Positions 32,363 through 41,613 are shown, counted from the stretch's first letter. The stretch: DNA of 42,134 bases from an uncultured Flavobacteriales bacterium (GCA_946478775.1 CAMLDR010000013.1:1-42134); one strand, 5' to 3'. The notes: generated from the sequence alone by a model not told the origin. A program made the numbers and translations.

Positions 32363-33976
32363 TTAGTTTAATGCCAATTTTTGTTTATCGTACTCATTGG
32401 ATTCCAGCAATTGTATTGCCTTTTGAAGAATCTCATTCTTTTCATTGTAGATTTTATAGAAAGCTTCAATGCCGAATAAATCGTTTGCAATAGTAGCTTT
32501 TAATCTTAGTTCCATCGTATTTTTACTGATCTTATATTGATCTTCCTTGAACTCAAAATCTTTGTTTTCCTTTTTAACATAAGCAAAGAATTCATCCATC
32601 AATTTTTTGTCTACGTTAAAACCGGCTATGAACTGATCGATAGTCTCGTATTTTTTATTCAGTTCATCTCTGTTCTTATCGACGTAAGTCAAAGGAAAAC
32701 TGGTAAAGGCTCCGTTTTGAACCGTGTTGCGGTAAAGGTCGGTAATTTCGGAAGTGTCGATCGGAACAAAGAAATCCGGCATGATCCCGCCACCACCGTA
32801 AACAGCTCTTTTCGTAACACGTGTCTCGAATTTCAATGAATCGGGAAGTTTGATGCTGTCCATGTGGGAAAACTCACCATTCATAAAGCGACGCATGTAT
32901 TCATTTTTATAATCGTCTATGTTTTCATAAGAACGCTGAATGAAACGTCCGGAAGGAGTGAAGTAACGAGCAATCGTTAAACGCATTTGAGAGCCATCTG
33001 AAAGGTCGATCGGTCGTTGGACCAATCCTTTTCCGTAACTTCTTCTTCCAACGATCAAACCGCGGTCCCAATCCTGGATCGCTCCGGAAAGGATTTCTGA
33101 AGCAGAAGCAGAATTGTCATCGATCAAAACGATCACTTTTCCTTTTTCCCAGGAACCGCTTCTTCCCGCACTCAGGTCCTGGCGTGGCTGCGCGCGGCCT
33201 TCTGAGTAAACAATCAACTTATTGTCCGATAAGAACTCATCTGCAATGAGTTGAGCAGCGTAAAGTAATCCGCCACCATTTCCCTGCAAGTCGAGAATGA
33301 GGCTTTCCATCCCCTGTGCTTTCAGCTTATCCAGGCCTTTTTTGATTTCGTCATGTGAACTGCGGGAGAAAGAAGTCAGTTTCAAATATCCGATCTTCGG
33401 GCTTACCATGTAAGAGCAATCTACCGAATTAACGGGAACTTTGTCTCTTGTAATGACATAATTGATCGGTTTTTTCTGCGCTTTTCGCATGATATCTACC
33501 CGAACTTTTGTTCCTGCTTCCCCCAATAGTTTTTCGCGTACCTGGTTGTTCTTCAATCCAATTCCCGCTACACTTTGACCATCGATCGCCACAATTTTAT
33601 CGCCTGCACGAATTCCTAATTTTTCAGAAGGACCTCCTACAATTGTTTCAACCACCATCAACGTATCTTTCAGGATCTGGAAACGAACTCCAATCCCAAC
33701 AAAACTTCCGTCGATAGCTACATTTGCTGCATCCACTTCATCTTTGGGGATATAAACCGTATGCGGGTCCAGTTTCTCCAGCATACCAATTATAGCGGCA
33801 TCCATCAACTCCTTATCGTTCACCGGATCAACATATAATTTATCTACGTATGTGAAAATTTCATCTAAGCGCTGACCGTTTGTAGGTGATTTGGGTTCAG
33901 TAGGAACCTTTTGAGCAGAAGATGTAAATGAGTTGATGCTTAATGCAAAGACCAACAAAACGCCACAATATTTCAT
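32363..33976 (-). CDS. S41 family C-terminal processing peptidase
   Basis: 537 residues. Signal peptide ends FTSSAQ (about 22). N-terminal helical domain (35-85), PDZ domain (about 90-180; GIGVRFQ, GIRAGDKIVAIDGQSV), then the S41 catalytic core with GYLKLTSFS, LDLQGNGGG (228-236), catalytic Ser291 in NSASASEI and Lys316 in YGKGLVQ; the 25-residue spacing equals that of E. coli Prc. The C-terminal ~150 residues are a helical extension typical of Bacteroidota CtpA. It trims C-termini of envelope proteins. No partner lipoprotein such as NlpI is visible, but the co-transcribed DUF1573 lipoprotein might be one (inference). Confidence 0.94.
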   Translation of the reverse strand: MKYCGVLLVFALSINSFTSSAQKVPTEPKSPTNGQRLDEIFTYVDKLYVDPVNDKELMDAAIIGMLEKLDPHTVYIPKDEVDAANVAIDGSFVGIGVRFQILKDTLMVVETIVGGPSEKLGIRAGDKIVAIDGQSVAGIGLKNNQVREKLLGEAGTKVRVDIMRKAQKKPINYVITRDKVPVNSVDCSYMVSPKIGYLKLTSFSRSSHDEIKKGLDKLKAQGMESLILDLQGNGGGLLYAAQLIADEFLSDNKLIVYSEGRAQPRQDLSAGRSGSWEKGKVIVLIDDNSASASEILSGAIQDWDRGLIVGRRSYGKGLVQRPIDLSDGSQMRLTIARYFTPSGRFIQRSYENIDDYKNEYMRRFMNGEFSHMDSIKLPDSLKFETRVTKRAVYGGGGIMPDFFVPIDTSEITDLYRNTVQNGAFTSFPLTYVDKNRDELNKKYETIDQFIAGFNVDKKLMDEFFAYVKKENKDFEFKEDQYKISKNTMELRLKATIANDLFGIEAFYKIYNEKNEILQKAIQLLESNEYDKQKLALN

Positions 33977-34018
33977 ACAATTTTCTTAAGAATACTAATA
34001 TAAGTATAAAACGTTCAA

Positions 34019-34040
34019 TCGACTTGTTCGAACCAGTCGA
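34019..34040. promoter_or_regulatory. 22-base near-perfect palindrome between divergent genes
   Basis: TCGACT (34019-34024), T, GTTCGAAC (34026-34033), C, AGTCGA (34035-34040). Only the 34025/34034 pair is mismatched. It lies 43 bases upstream of the S41 protease start and 193 bases upstream of the NlpC/P60 start, a good position for an operator of a dimeric regulator. The regulator is not known. Confidence 0.5.
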
Positions 34041-34076
34041 AGTTTGTGATTCGTGTTAAAAAATCAGAAAGAGAAA

Positions 34077-34146
34077 CAGAATGAAAGCGAAGAATGCGAA
34101 TGCGATAAGAATCTTAGTCCTCATTCTCGCTCTGATTCTCATTCTG
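34077..34146. repeat. low-complexity GAATG-rich inverted repeat
   Basis: CAGAATGA...GCGAAGAATG (34077-34096) is complementary with gaps to CATTCTCGC...TCATTCTG (34122-34146). The stretch consists of GAATG/GCGAATG units on one side and CATTC/TCTGATTC on the other. If translated it gives an odd Glu/Ser/His string, so it is not part of the downstream gene. Confidence 0.4.
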
Positions 34147-34232
34147 ACTGTAGTTACCAACAATTGGGTGTTCGTCTTTTATTCAGGTTACAAACAGGTG
34201 CTTTTTGTAATTTTAAAACGTATAGTTCAGAT

Positions 34233-35147
34233 ATGAAACAGTTGAAAAGAATCTTTTTAGTGACCGCCCTGATTATTCCTTCATTTACTTCTTTCGGGCA
34301 GGTAAAGGCTTTGGATAAATTAGAAGTTTTGTACGATCAGGGACATTATAAAATGGTTCTCCGAAAGGCAAATCGTTTGCTGGACCAGCCGGATTATGAT
34401 TATTCATTTAAGCCCGAATTTTACAAAAGCCTTGCCTTGTTTCAATTGGCGGATAAGGGATTGTGGGCTGAGTTCCATCCGAAAGCTCTCCAGGAAGCAC
34501 GTGAATTGTTCAGTCAGGTTTTGGCTTCTCCCGATGGGATCAAAGTATTCAACACGCATTTGAACCACGTGTCCCAATTAAAGCGCGACCTGGTAATAAA
34601 AGCTCAGACTTATAAATCAGAAGGAAGGCAAGCCAAATACGACGAGGTCCAACAGATTTTATTCGGATTATTTGACCGCATTCCGGACCTGGATGTTCCG
34701 GGTGAAATCCACCCGCCGGTTATTGATGCGCCTGAAATCAAAGAAACTCCGGCAACTTCGAAAGAGCGGGAGGAAATTGTGAAACTGGCAAAAAAATACG
34801 TAGGAGTTCCATACAAATGGGCAGGAGCAGACGCGAATGGTTTTGATTGCAGCGGATTCACCAGTTTTGTTATGAAAGAATTCAAAGTGACTTTAAGCAG
34901 AAGGGCAGAGGATCAATACAATTCATCTACTAAAGTGAAACAGAAAAATGCTCAAAAAGGTGATTTGGTCTTTTTTAATAACGGTTCCGGGATTTCTCAT
35001 GTTGGGATCATTGTCTCAAACAAAGGAGAGCCTTTAACCATGATCCACGCCAGTTCGAGTAAAGGAGTGATCATTACAAATATTGAAGATTCCGAATATT
35101 GGCTGAAAAGACTTTATGCGATCGGGACTTATGTGAAAGGGGATTGA
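34233..35147 (+). CDS. secreted NlpC/P60 (C40) cell-wall hydrolase
   Basis: 304 residues from the ATG at 34233, which starts a signal peptide ending FTSFGQ (about 23). The open frame reaches back to 34053 through low-complexity DNA and is rejected. Residues 25-165 are a helical domain with no name; residues ~177-304 are an NlpC/P60 domain: nucleophile Cys206 in FDCSGFTSFV, His256 in ISHVGIIV and the third residue His272 in MIHASSSKG. These enzymes cut gamma-D-Glu to diamino acid (DAP) bonds in peptidoglycan peptides. It ends in front of the REP-like element at 35155. Confidence 0.92.
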   Translation: MKQLKRIFLVTALIIPSFTSFGQVKALDKLEVLYDQGHYKMVLRKANRLLDQPDYDYSFKPEFYKSLALFQLADKGLWAEFHPKALQEARELFSQVLASPDGIKVFNTHLNHVSQLKRDLVIKAQTYKSEGRQAKYDEVQQILFGLFDRIPDLDVPGEIHPPVIDAPEIKETPATSKEREEIVKLAKKYVGVPYKWAGADANGFDCSGFTSFVMKEFKVTLSRRAEDQYNSSTKVKQKNAQKGDLVFFNNGSGISHVGIIVSNKGEPLTMIHASSSKGVIITNIEDSEYWLKRLYAIGTYVKGD

Positions 35148-35154
35148 TCTTTCT

Positions 35155-35233
35155 AGCCACCTCCCTTAATCCCTCCTCAAGGAGGGAGATTCGAAACACC
35201 TCCTCCCTTGAGTGAGGAACGAGGAGGGTGGCT
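35155..35233. repeat. 79-base REP-like palindromic element
   Basis: Outer arms AGCCACC (35155-35161) and GGTGGCT (35227-35233) enclose two hairpins: TCCCTCCT-CA-AGGAGGGA (35170-35187) and CCTCCTC...GAGGAGG (35199-35227). It is GC-rich compared with the surroundings and lies between convergent genes, so it may double as a two-way terminator. The wording (CCCTTAATCCCTCC...AAGGAGGGAG) is a style of repeat scattered in many Bacteroidota genomes. Confidence 0.65.
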
Positions 35234-35242
35234 TTCTTGTAG

Positions 35243-35752
35243 TTAGTTACCTGATTGTTCTCTTTTCGGATTGAACAAAAAGATATTCATCAACACGATC
35301 AAGCCTGAAATAAGTGCACTGATAAATCCAATGTTTATCAGGTAAGGTGAGAACAGGAATGCGATCAGGCTAGCGGCCAACAAAGCAAGTAAGAGCCATT
35401 TGGAAAAGAACCGTCTTTGGATAAAGCGATTGTTGAGGTCCAGTAAATAAACATGCGTTGCCGCAAGTAAGAACAACATATTCATTTTCCAGGTATCCCC
35501 GATCTCTACCCAAGAAAGTAAAAGTGAGCCCAGGAATAAAACCTGCACGATCAATAGGGAAGTATTGATCAATCGGAAAGTTCTAGAACTGATCTTACTA
35601 ATTGTAAGGACCTGAAAGAACAAGAACAGAAAGCTGATGAAGAAAGGAAGTACTTTCGTCAATCTCCAGGAGAATTCACTCCAGCCTAAGAAAAGTAAGA
35701 TCATGAGTGCCAAAAACACCCAAGCCATTAATGCGGGCCATTTAGCTCTCAT
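35243..35752 (-). CDS. hypothetical membrane protein coupled to the propeller phosphatase
   Basis: 169 residues, five or six hydrophobic segments (about 8-24, 34-52, 64-83, 90-106, 118-133, 138-157). Not recognised. Its start (35752) overlaps the end of the SpoIIE-propeller gene by 11 bases, so it is translationally coupled to that sensor and may work with it. The C-terminus is polar (FNPKREQSGN). Confidence 0.78.
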   Translation of the reverse strand: MRAKWPALMAWVFLALMILLFLGWSEFSWRLTKVLPFFISFLFLFFQVLTISKISSRTFRLINTSLLIVQVLFLGSLLLSWVEIGDTWKMNMLFLLAATHVYLLDLNNRFIQRRFFSKWLLLALLAASLIAFLFSPYLINIGFISALISGLIVLMNIFLFNPKREQSGN

Positions 35753-38700
35753 GTGAAGGATTTATATATTTTACAGCAAATACGCACACATCATCGACCT
35801 GGTCCACATCGTGCTTCCAGGAATCAAAAGTTCTTTGTATTTCTTTGTATTGTTCGTCCATATCCATTTGGTAAATGCTCGCAAGCAATGTTTTAAATGG
35901 TCTGGATTTGAATTTCTTTAAACGGTCTCCGCCAAATTGGTCCACATATCCGTCTGTGTACAAATAAACACAGTCCCCGTGTTCCAATTGGAATTCCTGG
36001 TTAGTGAATGGTTTTGCATCAATAAACTGACCAATTGGCTGTTTGTTAGGTTTCAATTCGATGATTTCTCCATTGCGGATAATGACACATTCGTTGTTTG
36101 CTCCGGAGAACTTCAGGACCCCTGTCTTCTGATCAATGGAACACAAGGCGATATCCATTCCGTCTTTCACGTCGGATTGCCCTTCCGATCTGAATGCATC
36201 AATTACAATGTCACGCAGTTTATTCAGGATCTCATTTGGTTCTGTCAGCTTAAACTCATTGATTGCACGCAGTAATCCGTTGTTACCCACAATACTCACC
36301 AGTGCTCCGGGAACACCATGTCCGGTACAATCGACTGCAGAGAAAATGACTTTCCCCTGCACTTCGCGTGCCCAGTAGAAATCTCCCGACACAATGTCTT
36401 TCGGACGATAGAATACGAAGTGCTGTCTGAACAACTCATTCAAACGGGTGGTCGTTGGCAATATCGTGGACTGGATCCGTTTCGCATAATGGATACTATC
36501 TAAAATATCCACCGTTTTAGCCGTAATTTCTTCCTTTTGAATTTCCAGTTGATGATTTTGCTCTGCAATCTCTTTGGTCCTTTCCTGAACAATTGCTTCC
36601 AGTCGTATATTCTGTCTTTTTACGCGCTGGGTAGAAAGCTGAACGACCAAATAGATCAATAGGAACAATAGGATAACATAAATGATGTACGCCCAAACGG
36701 TTCGGTACCAGGGAGGATGAACAATGATTTCATATGTCAGAACTTCACTCTCGATTCCATAAGCTGATTTCGCTTTTACTTTGAAGGTGTAATTTCCCTC
36801 AGGGATTTTTTCAAAGTTGGCGAAGTTGAGTGGAGACCATTGAGACCACTGGTCACTAAATCCTTCGAGTTTATAGCTGAAAGTGGTTGGTCCCAGGCAG
36901 GAGAATGAATTGGCATGAAAAATCAGTTTGAAGGAGTTTTGGTCGTAATCCAATCCTTCCAGTTTCCTGCTTTTCGAAACATCGTACAGGAAGGTTTTTC
37001 CATTGACTTCCAATCGATCAATCTGAACTTTGAAGGGATTCCGGTTTTTTCGGATCGCATCCAGGTTCAAAACAAACAAACCGTCATTTGCACCGATCCA
37101 AACCTCATTTGCCAACGGATTCTTTTCAACCGCAAAAACGAGTCCGGCATTCTTCAGTCCTGTTAAAGGCCAGGATGTCCATTCCCATTGAGAACCGCGT
37201 TTATCGAACCACCCGAAGATGTTCTCGAATTTACCGTCTTTTTTATCCTGGTAAACAACTACCCAAAGTTGTTGATTGTTTACATTGATAATGCGGTGAA
37301 TGGTATTTTTGTAATTCTTTGTTTTGAAAGCATTGGCTGGTTCGAAAGGTTCAATTTTACCGGTTTTGTCATTGTAGACAAACATTCCATTTGCCGTTCC
37401 GACAAATACCTGGCCTTTGAATTCCTCCACATAGAAATTGTTGTTTTGATCTTCTTTGCTAAGAGCCGGGATTGTTACCGTTTTAAACTTTTTGGTAGCC
37501 AAATCGTAAATCCCGATTCCTTTCGAACGGATACTGAAAAACACTTTATTGCGCAGGTAAGCCAAACTAACGGTTTCACCTCCGGCATCTCCAACCAGTT
37601 CTTCGTATTCCCACTTTCCATTTGGCAGGAGCTTTAATTTTGCCAAACCACCTTCGAGGGTCAGGTAAATGGAATTCGGATCTTTCGGATCTTTCTCAAA
37701 GGCAATGGCATATTGATAGGATGCCGAAACGTGTTTTGAAGAAGCAGTATTCAAATCAAAAACCCCATTGTAACCAATGATCATGGATTTACTTCCGGAA
37801 CGGGTTTTAATCGTTTCGATGTCAAAAATGATCTCGTTTAAAGTTCCGAAAGGCAGGAGTTTGGTTCCTGATATCGTTCGCTGGGGAGAAAGGATTCCAT
37901 TGTGGGTCCCGATCAGTGGGGTTCCGGAATTGAAATCAATGGTTTCAATTTGTGAGGTCACGCCTTCGTTCTTGTGGAAATAGGAAAGGGGAGAGCCCGT
38001 TTCTATAAACTGAATTCCGTTTCCAAGGCAAAGCCACAGGTTGAAATCGTTATCAAAAAAGGAATGATTGATGGTTAAGTTGGCCAGGTCATCTTCCAGG
38101 TTGTATTCCCGGATTATTTTTCCCGAAAGATCGCCAATGACCAATCCGTCATTTTCAGTACTTACAAGCAAGTAATTTCCTGCTTTTGTAACCGTATTTA
38201 CGAAGTACTTGCTCAGGCAGGGAAATTTGGAGCGCGGAACTGAATCCCAGCGCTGAGTATTTACTCCGGAATTGCTGACACTGAAAACTTTGCTTCGTGC
38301 ATCAACGACGTACCAAATATTATCGATCTGAAAACTTCCCCGGATATTCTTGATGTGAACTGAAAGCGGAAGCTGAATTTCTTTCAGTTTCGAGTTCACT
38401 ACATCGTAGTATAAATAGTTTTCTTTTCGGGACTTGAACTCTGCTTTTGATTGAAAAGTAAGCAGTACGCCATTGAGAACCCGGCAGGATGTTTTGCATT
38501 CCAATTCCTGGAAAGCTGCCGGAAGCTGCAATTGAGTTGCTTTTCCGTTTTTGAAAACGTAGAGACCTTTTTCCGCTGCGAAAAGAATGGAATTATCTCC
38601 CAATTCAAAAATATTCCAAACCTGTCCGATGTTGTTTTTTAGTCCTCCGTAGAAAACAGGGTAGTAAACCAATTCACCTTTGGCTGAATGATCCAGGTAC

Positions 38701-39053
38701 CCGAAGTTATTATCGCGTCCTACATAAACACGGTCGTCGGAGGCCAGGTACAATTTGGAAACGTACGTATCCGTACAGCTTTCGCGGATAGCCTTTTTTG
38801 TTTTTTTAGAATCGGTTTTGATTTTGGACCATTCAATTCCATTGAAGGAAAGGATATCCTGTCGGTTCCCGAAAAGCACGTTTCCGTTGGCAGCCTGTAA
38901 ACCTGTCCAGATCTGACCGGCGCTTCCGTATTCATTGATTGAGAAATGCTTGGTATTGATTCTGCCCTGCAGGGTAATGTTCTGAGCAGTGGAAAGCACG
39001 GCAAATTGAACAGTAAATAGAATCAATAAAAGTATCCCTTTGTTTCTCAACAT
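35742..39053 (-). CDS. two-component-type propeller, Y_Y_Y and SpoIIE phosphatase protein
   Basis: 1103 residues. Signal peptide ends LSTAQ (about 24). Residues ~30-670 are a sensor propeller region (repeated W-I/L-G/C-x-x-x-G-x-x-F and similar), followed by a Y_Y_Y domain (about 695-775; FSYKLEGFSDQWSQWSP, EGNYTFKVKAKSAYG). One membrane helix lies at about 779-805, then a coiled coil (QERTKEIAEQNHQLEIQKEE) and a SpoIIE/PP2C domain from ~860: FYRPKDIVSGDFYWA, AVDCTGHGVPGALVS (Asp about 907), DGMDIALC, YLYTDGYVDQ (about 1034) and DDVCVFAV. It should sense a periplasmic ligand and dephosphorylate a cytoplasmic target, commonly an anti-anti-sigma factor; none is nearby. Confidence 0.92.
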   Translation of the reverse strand: MLRNKGILLLILFTVQFAVLSTAQNITLQGRINTKHFSINEYGSAGQIWTGLQAANGNVLFGNRQDILSFNGIEWSKIKTDSKKTKKAIRESCTDTYVSKLYLASDDRVYVGRDNNFGYLDHSAKGELVYYPVFYGGLKNNIGQVWNIFELGDNSILFAAEKGLYVFKNGKATQLQLPAAFQELECKTSCRVLNGVLLTFQSKAEFKSRKENYLYYDVVNSKLKEIQLPLSVHIKNIRGSFQIDNIWYVVDARSKVFSVSNSGVNTQRWDSVPRSKFPCLSKYFVNTVTKAGNYLLVSTENDGLVIGDLSGKIIREYNLEDDLANLTINHSFFDNDFNLWLCLGNGIQFIETGSPLSYFHKNEGVTSQIETIDFNSGTPLIGTHNGILSPQRTISGTKLLPFGTLNEIIFDIETIKTRSGSKSMIIGYNGVFDLNTASSKHVSASYQYAIAFEKDPKDPNSIYLTLEGGLAKLKLLPNGKWEYEELVGDAGGETVSLAYLRNKVFFSIRSKGIGIYDLATKKFKTVTIPALSKEDQNNNFYVEEFKGQVFVGTANGMFVYNDKTGKIEPFEPANAFKTKNYKNTIHRIINVNNQQLWVVVYQDKKDGKFENIFGWFDKRGSQWEWTSWPLTGLKNAGLVFAVEKNPLANEVWIGANDGLFVLNLDAIRKNRNPFKVQIDRLEVNGKTFLYDVSKSRKLEGLDYDQNSFKLIFHANSFSCLGPTTFSYKLEGFSDQWSQWSPLNFANFEKIPEGNYTFKVKAKSAYGIESEVLTYEIIVHPPWYRTVWAYIIYVILLFLLIYLVVQLSTQRVKRQNIRLEAIVQERTKEIAEQNHQLEIQKEEITAKTVDILDSIHYAKRIQSTILPTTTRLNELFRQHFVFYRPKDIVSGDFYWAREVQGKVIFSAVDCTGHGVPGALVSIVGNNGLLRAINEFKLTEPNEILNKLRDIVIDAFRSEGQSDVKDGMDIALCSIDQKTGVLKFSGANNECVIIRNGEIIELKPNKQPIGQFIDAKPFTNQEFQLEHGDCVYLYTDGYVDQFGGDRLKKFKSRPFKTLLASIYQMDMDEQYKEIQRTFDSWKHDVDQVDDVCVFAVKYINPSHES

Positions 39054-39083
39054 CTCTTTCGTTATACGTTACGAATATATAAA

Positions 39084-39121
39084 TAAAAAAACACCTGAAG
39101 CCTATTTTTCTTCAGGTGTTT
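39084..39121 (-). terminator. intrinsic terminator of the polyamine genes
   Basis: On the minus strand the stem AAACACCTGAA / TTCAGGTGTTT (39121-39111 with 39099-39089) has an 11-base loop and is followed by a T-run (TTTTTTTATTT in transcript sense, down to about 39082). It starts 24 bases after the agmatinase-family stop at 39145, before the promoter region of the propeller gene at 39053. Confidence 0.9.
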
Positions 39122-39144
39122 CCATCACTGTATGAAGTGAAATA

Positions 39145-40197
39145 TCAGTAGTTTAACTTTCGGCTTTTTTCTGCTGCACAAACCAGATTCCACAAGGCTC
39201 TTGCACCAACGTTTGCGTCCCAATCGCCTTTGTCTCCCGGAGAAACTTCATTGAGATCAAACCCGATGATTTTTCTTCCGGATTCAACCAATTGGAAAAA
39301 CAGGTAATTGATCTGCTCCAGTTCAAATCCACCAACAACAGGTGTTCCGGTATTCGGGCAAAGTGAAGGGATTAAACCATCAATGTCGAAAGAGATGTAA
39401 ACACGCTCCGGCAATTCGTTCAGGATCATGGAAACCTGTTCTTTCCACGTTTGGCCTTCGAATTGTCCTTTTTTTAAATCCCAGTCGTAAAAGGTTTTTA
39501 CACGAGGATCTGACTCTGATAGCTGCACTTCCGAATAGGCAATATCGCGAATTCCGACCTGAACCAATTTCTCCAGGTTGCCGCACGATTGCAGTACGTT
39601 GTACATAATGCTTGCATGCGACTGCTGAAAACCTTCGTAAGCTTCCCTCAAATCAGCATGGGCATCAATTTGAAGAATGCCAAAGGGTTGTCCCTGATCA
39701 TTTAAAGCTTCCATTAAACCTAAAGGAGTACTGTGTTCTCCTCCAAGGACTGCCACGATTTTATTCTCAGCGAGTAATTTCGATGAACGTTCTTTCAGGT
39801 TGCTTCTCAATAAATCGGAAGTCGCATTAACTTTCTCCAGTACTTCGTTAAACGGACTGTTCTCATCCAGCTCACCGCCTTCTTCCAAAAAACCAATGTA
39901 CTGAACGGTGTCAATACACATCTGGTCATTGATCTGCTTCATATCTGCTGAAATCGGTGTCATGAAAACCTGTGTGTTCCATGCTTCCGGCAATTGCGGA
40001 TGGTAAAAATCCAATTGAGTACTGGCATCCAGGATGGCTTTTGGTCCGTCACTGGTTCCTTTTCCATAAGAAGCTGTTGCGTCCCAGGGAACCGGAATGA
40101 TTACGATGTCCGCGTTTTCTTCAGCCACCGGAAACCCAAAAATGTTCCCGTTTGCAATTCCTACTCCGTTTGGATCAAATTTCTTTGAATTATCCAT
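39145..40197 (-). CDS. agmatinase/arginase family (ureohydrolase) enzyme
   Basis: 350 residues. Ureohydrolase metal motifs: GGEHS with His155, DAHADLR with Asp178, His180 and Asp182, and [10 protein letters not shown] with Asp271 and Asp273; FDLNEVSPG (313-321) supplies the conserved Glu. These hold two Mn ions that hydrolyse a guanidino group. Most likely substrate is agmatine (giving putrescine), because the start overlaps by 8 bases the fused spermidine-synthase gene that would use putrescine; arginase or another guanidino hydrolase cannot be excluded. Longer than E. coli SpeB, due to an insertion near 85-140. The arginine decarboxylase gene is not in the window. Confidence 0.88.
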   Translation of the reverse strand: MDNSKKFDPNGVGIANGNIFGFPVAEENADIVIIPVPWDATASYGKGTSDGPKAILDASTQLDFYHPQLPEAWNTQVFMTPISADMKQINDQMCIDTVQYIGFLEEGGELDENSPFNEVLEKVNATSDLLRSNLKERSSKLLAENKIVAVLGGEHSTPLGLMEALNDQGQPFGILQIDAHADLREAYEGFQQSHASIMYNVLQSCGNLEKLVQVGIRDIAYSEVQLSESDPRVKTFYDWDLKKGQFEGQTWKEQVSMILNELPERVYISFDIDGLIPSLCPNTGTPVVGGFELEQINYLFFQLVESGRKIIGFDLNEVSPGDKGDWDANVGARALWNLVCAAEKSRKLNY

Positions 40198-41473
40198 TAA
40201 TCAGCTGTTTCACGAAATTAGGTAAAGCAAAACTTGCGGTATGAATATCTGAATTGTAGTATTTCAATCCTTTTGTTTGAACAAAACTTTCGATTTCTCC
40301 TTCTTTGGAAACCGATTTTGGCTGAGCGGCTCCTTTTAGTCCGTATTGGAAACTCCACATTCCTGTTGGGTATGTTGGAACAAAGAACAAAGATACCGGC
40401 GCATTTTCTTTTCCGAAAATATGCTGAAGTGTAATGTTCAATTCCGTAAATGCCTGTTCGTTGAATTTCGGTGATTCTCCCTGGGCAACCAGGATTCCGC
40501 CCGGTTTCATGATGCGGTGACAGTTTCTGTAGAATTCTACTGAGAACAATCCTTCTGCAGGACCTACCGGATCTGATCCGTCAACAATAACCAAATCAAA
40601 TTCTTCGTCGGCAGCGTCTTTAACATAAGCAATTCCGTCACCTACGATCAGGTTTAATTTCGGGTGATCAAAAGAAGCAGCAATACCAGGTAAATGTTCT
40701 TTACAGGCTTTAATCACTTCTCCGTCGATTTCCACCATGGTTACTTTTTCCACACCTTCGTGACGCAGGAATTCACGAACAGTTCCACCGTCTCCACCAC
40801 CGATAACCAGGATGTTCTTTGCATTTCCATGCGTAAACATAGCAGGGTGGGAGATCATTTCGTGGTAATGGAACTCATCTTTTTCCGTAGTCATGAACAT
40901 ATCGTCCAATGTCAGCAATTTCCCGTATTTCGGAGATTCCAAAATACGAACGCGCTGGAAAGGAGACTGAACATCAAAGAATACTTCTCCGGTATAACGC
41001 AAGGACAAAGCCTGGTTGTCATCCTTATCTGTGAACCATACATTTCTGGTATACATTTCCGGGTTTGACCACTCACTTGCTTTCTGACGCATCGAAGAGA
41101 TATCGAAGTCATTTCTGGTTAACAACTGAACTGCTCCGCGCTTCATTTCCAGGGCGGAATAATTCTTGGCACCAAAACATTCTTTCAGATAATCAAATGA
41201 AATCCAGGCATCCATTTCCCCGCAGGTGAAAAGGTCCACTGCAGCATAACCGTATTCCGGCCATGTATGGATAGCCAAATGGCTTTCCTGAATTACCACT
41301 ACACCTGAAACTCCATAGGGAGAAAAATGGTGGAATGTAGAATTAATCACAGTTGCACCTGCTTTCAACGCCGCGTCTACCATGTCGCGCTCGATCGAAG
41401 ATACATCATTCATAATGTGCGGATCGCACCCCATAAACTCTACCAGAATATGGTTCCCCAAAGCATTACTCAT
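40190..41473 (-). CDS. speE: fused S-adenosylmethionine decarboxylase-spermidine synthase
   Basis: 427 residues in two parts. Residues 1-~120 are a prokaryotic AdoMet decarboxylase (SpeD/SpeH type): [38 protein letters not shown] with the self-cleavage Ser64 that becomes the pyruvoyl group, plus His69 and Cys84. Residues ~140-425 are a spermidine synthase (SpeE): [16 protein letters not shown] (223-238), MVEIDGEV (246-253), [14 protein letters not shown] (297-310). One polypeptide would make and use decarboxylated AdoMet with putrescine to form spermidine. Such fusions are known in bacteria. It precedes the agmatinase-family gene with an 8-base overlap. Confidence 0.94.
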   Translation of the reverse strand: MSNALGNHILVEFMGCDPHIMNDVSSIERDMVDAALKAGATVINSTFHHFSPYGVSGVVVIQESHLAIHTWPEYGYAAVDLFTCGEMDAWISFDYLKECFGAKNYSALEMKRGAVQLLTRNDFDISSMRQKASEWSNPEMYTRNVWFTDKDDNQALSLRYTGEVFFDVQSPFQRVRILESPKYGKLLTLDDMFMTTEKDEFHYHEMISHPAMFTHGNAKNILVIGGGDGGTVREFLRHEGVEKVTMVEIDGEVIKACKEHLPGIAASFDHPKLNLIVGDGIAYVKDAADEEFDLVIVDGSDPVGPAEGLFSVEFYRNCHRIMKPGGILVAQGESPKFNEQAFTELNITLQHIFGKENAPVSLFFVPTYPTGMWSFQYGLKGAAQPKSVSKEGEIESFVQTKGLKYYNSDIHTASFALPNFVKQLING

Positions 41474-41574
41474 CAGCTATTCAGTATAAATTATAAAAAC
41501 GAGCGCAAAGTTACTGGTTTTAGATGGTTTAGAAGGGAATATTGTAAAAAAATAATACTTACATAATAATTAAA

Positions 41575-41610
41575 AATTACGAATGCCTGATTTTAAATGG
41601 AGATCAATTG
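41575..41610. repeat. second copy of a dispersed AATTACRAATGCC...ATGGAG repeat
   Basis: AATTACGAATGCC (41575-41587), followed by GATTTTAAATGGAGA (41589-41603), parallels AATTACAAATGCC (31775-31787) followed by GAATTCCAAATTAATGGAGA. The two lie in intergenic DNA of unrelated genes. Confidence 0.4.
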
Positions 41611-41613
41611 GAG

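Noticed and set aside
34053..34232. 60-residue N-terminal extension of the NlpC/P60 protein
   Set aside because: Translates low-complexity DNA into an odd Glu/Ser/His string; a normal signal peptide begins at 34233.
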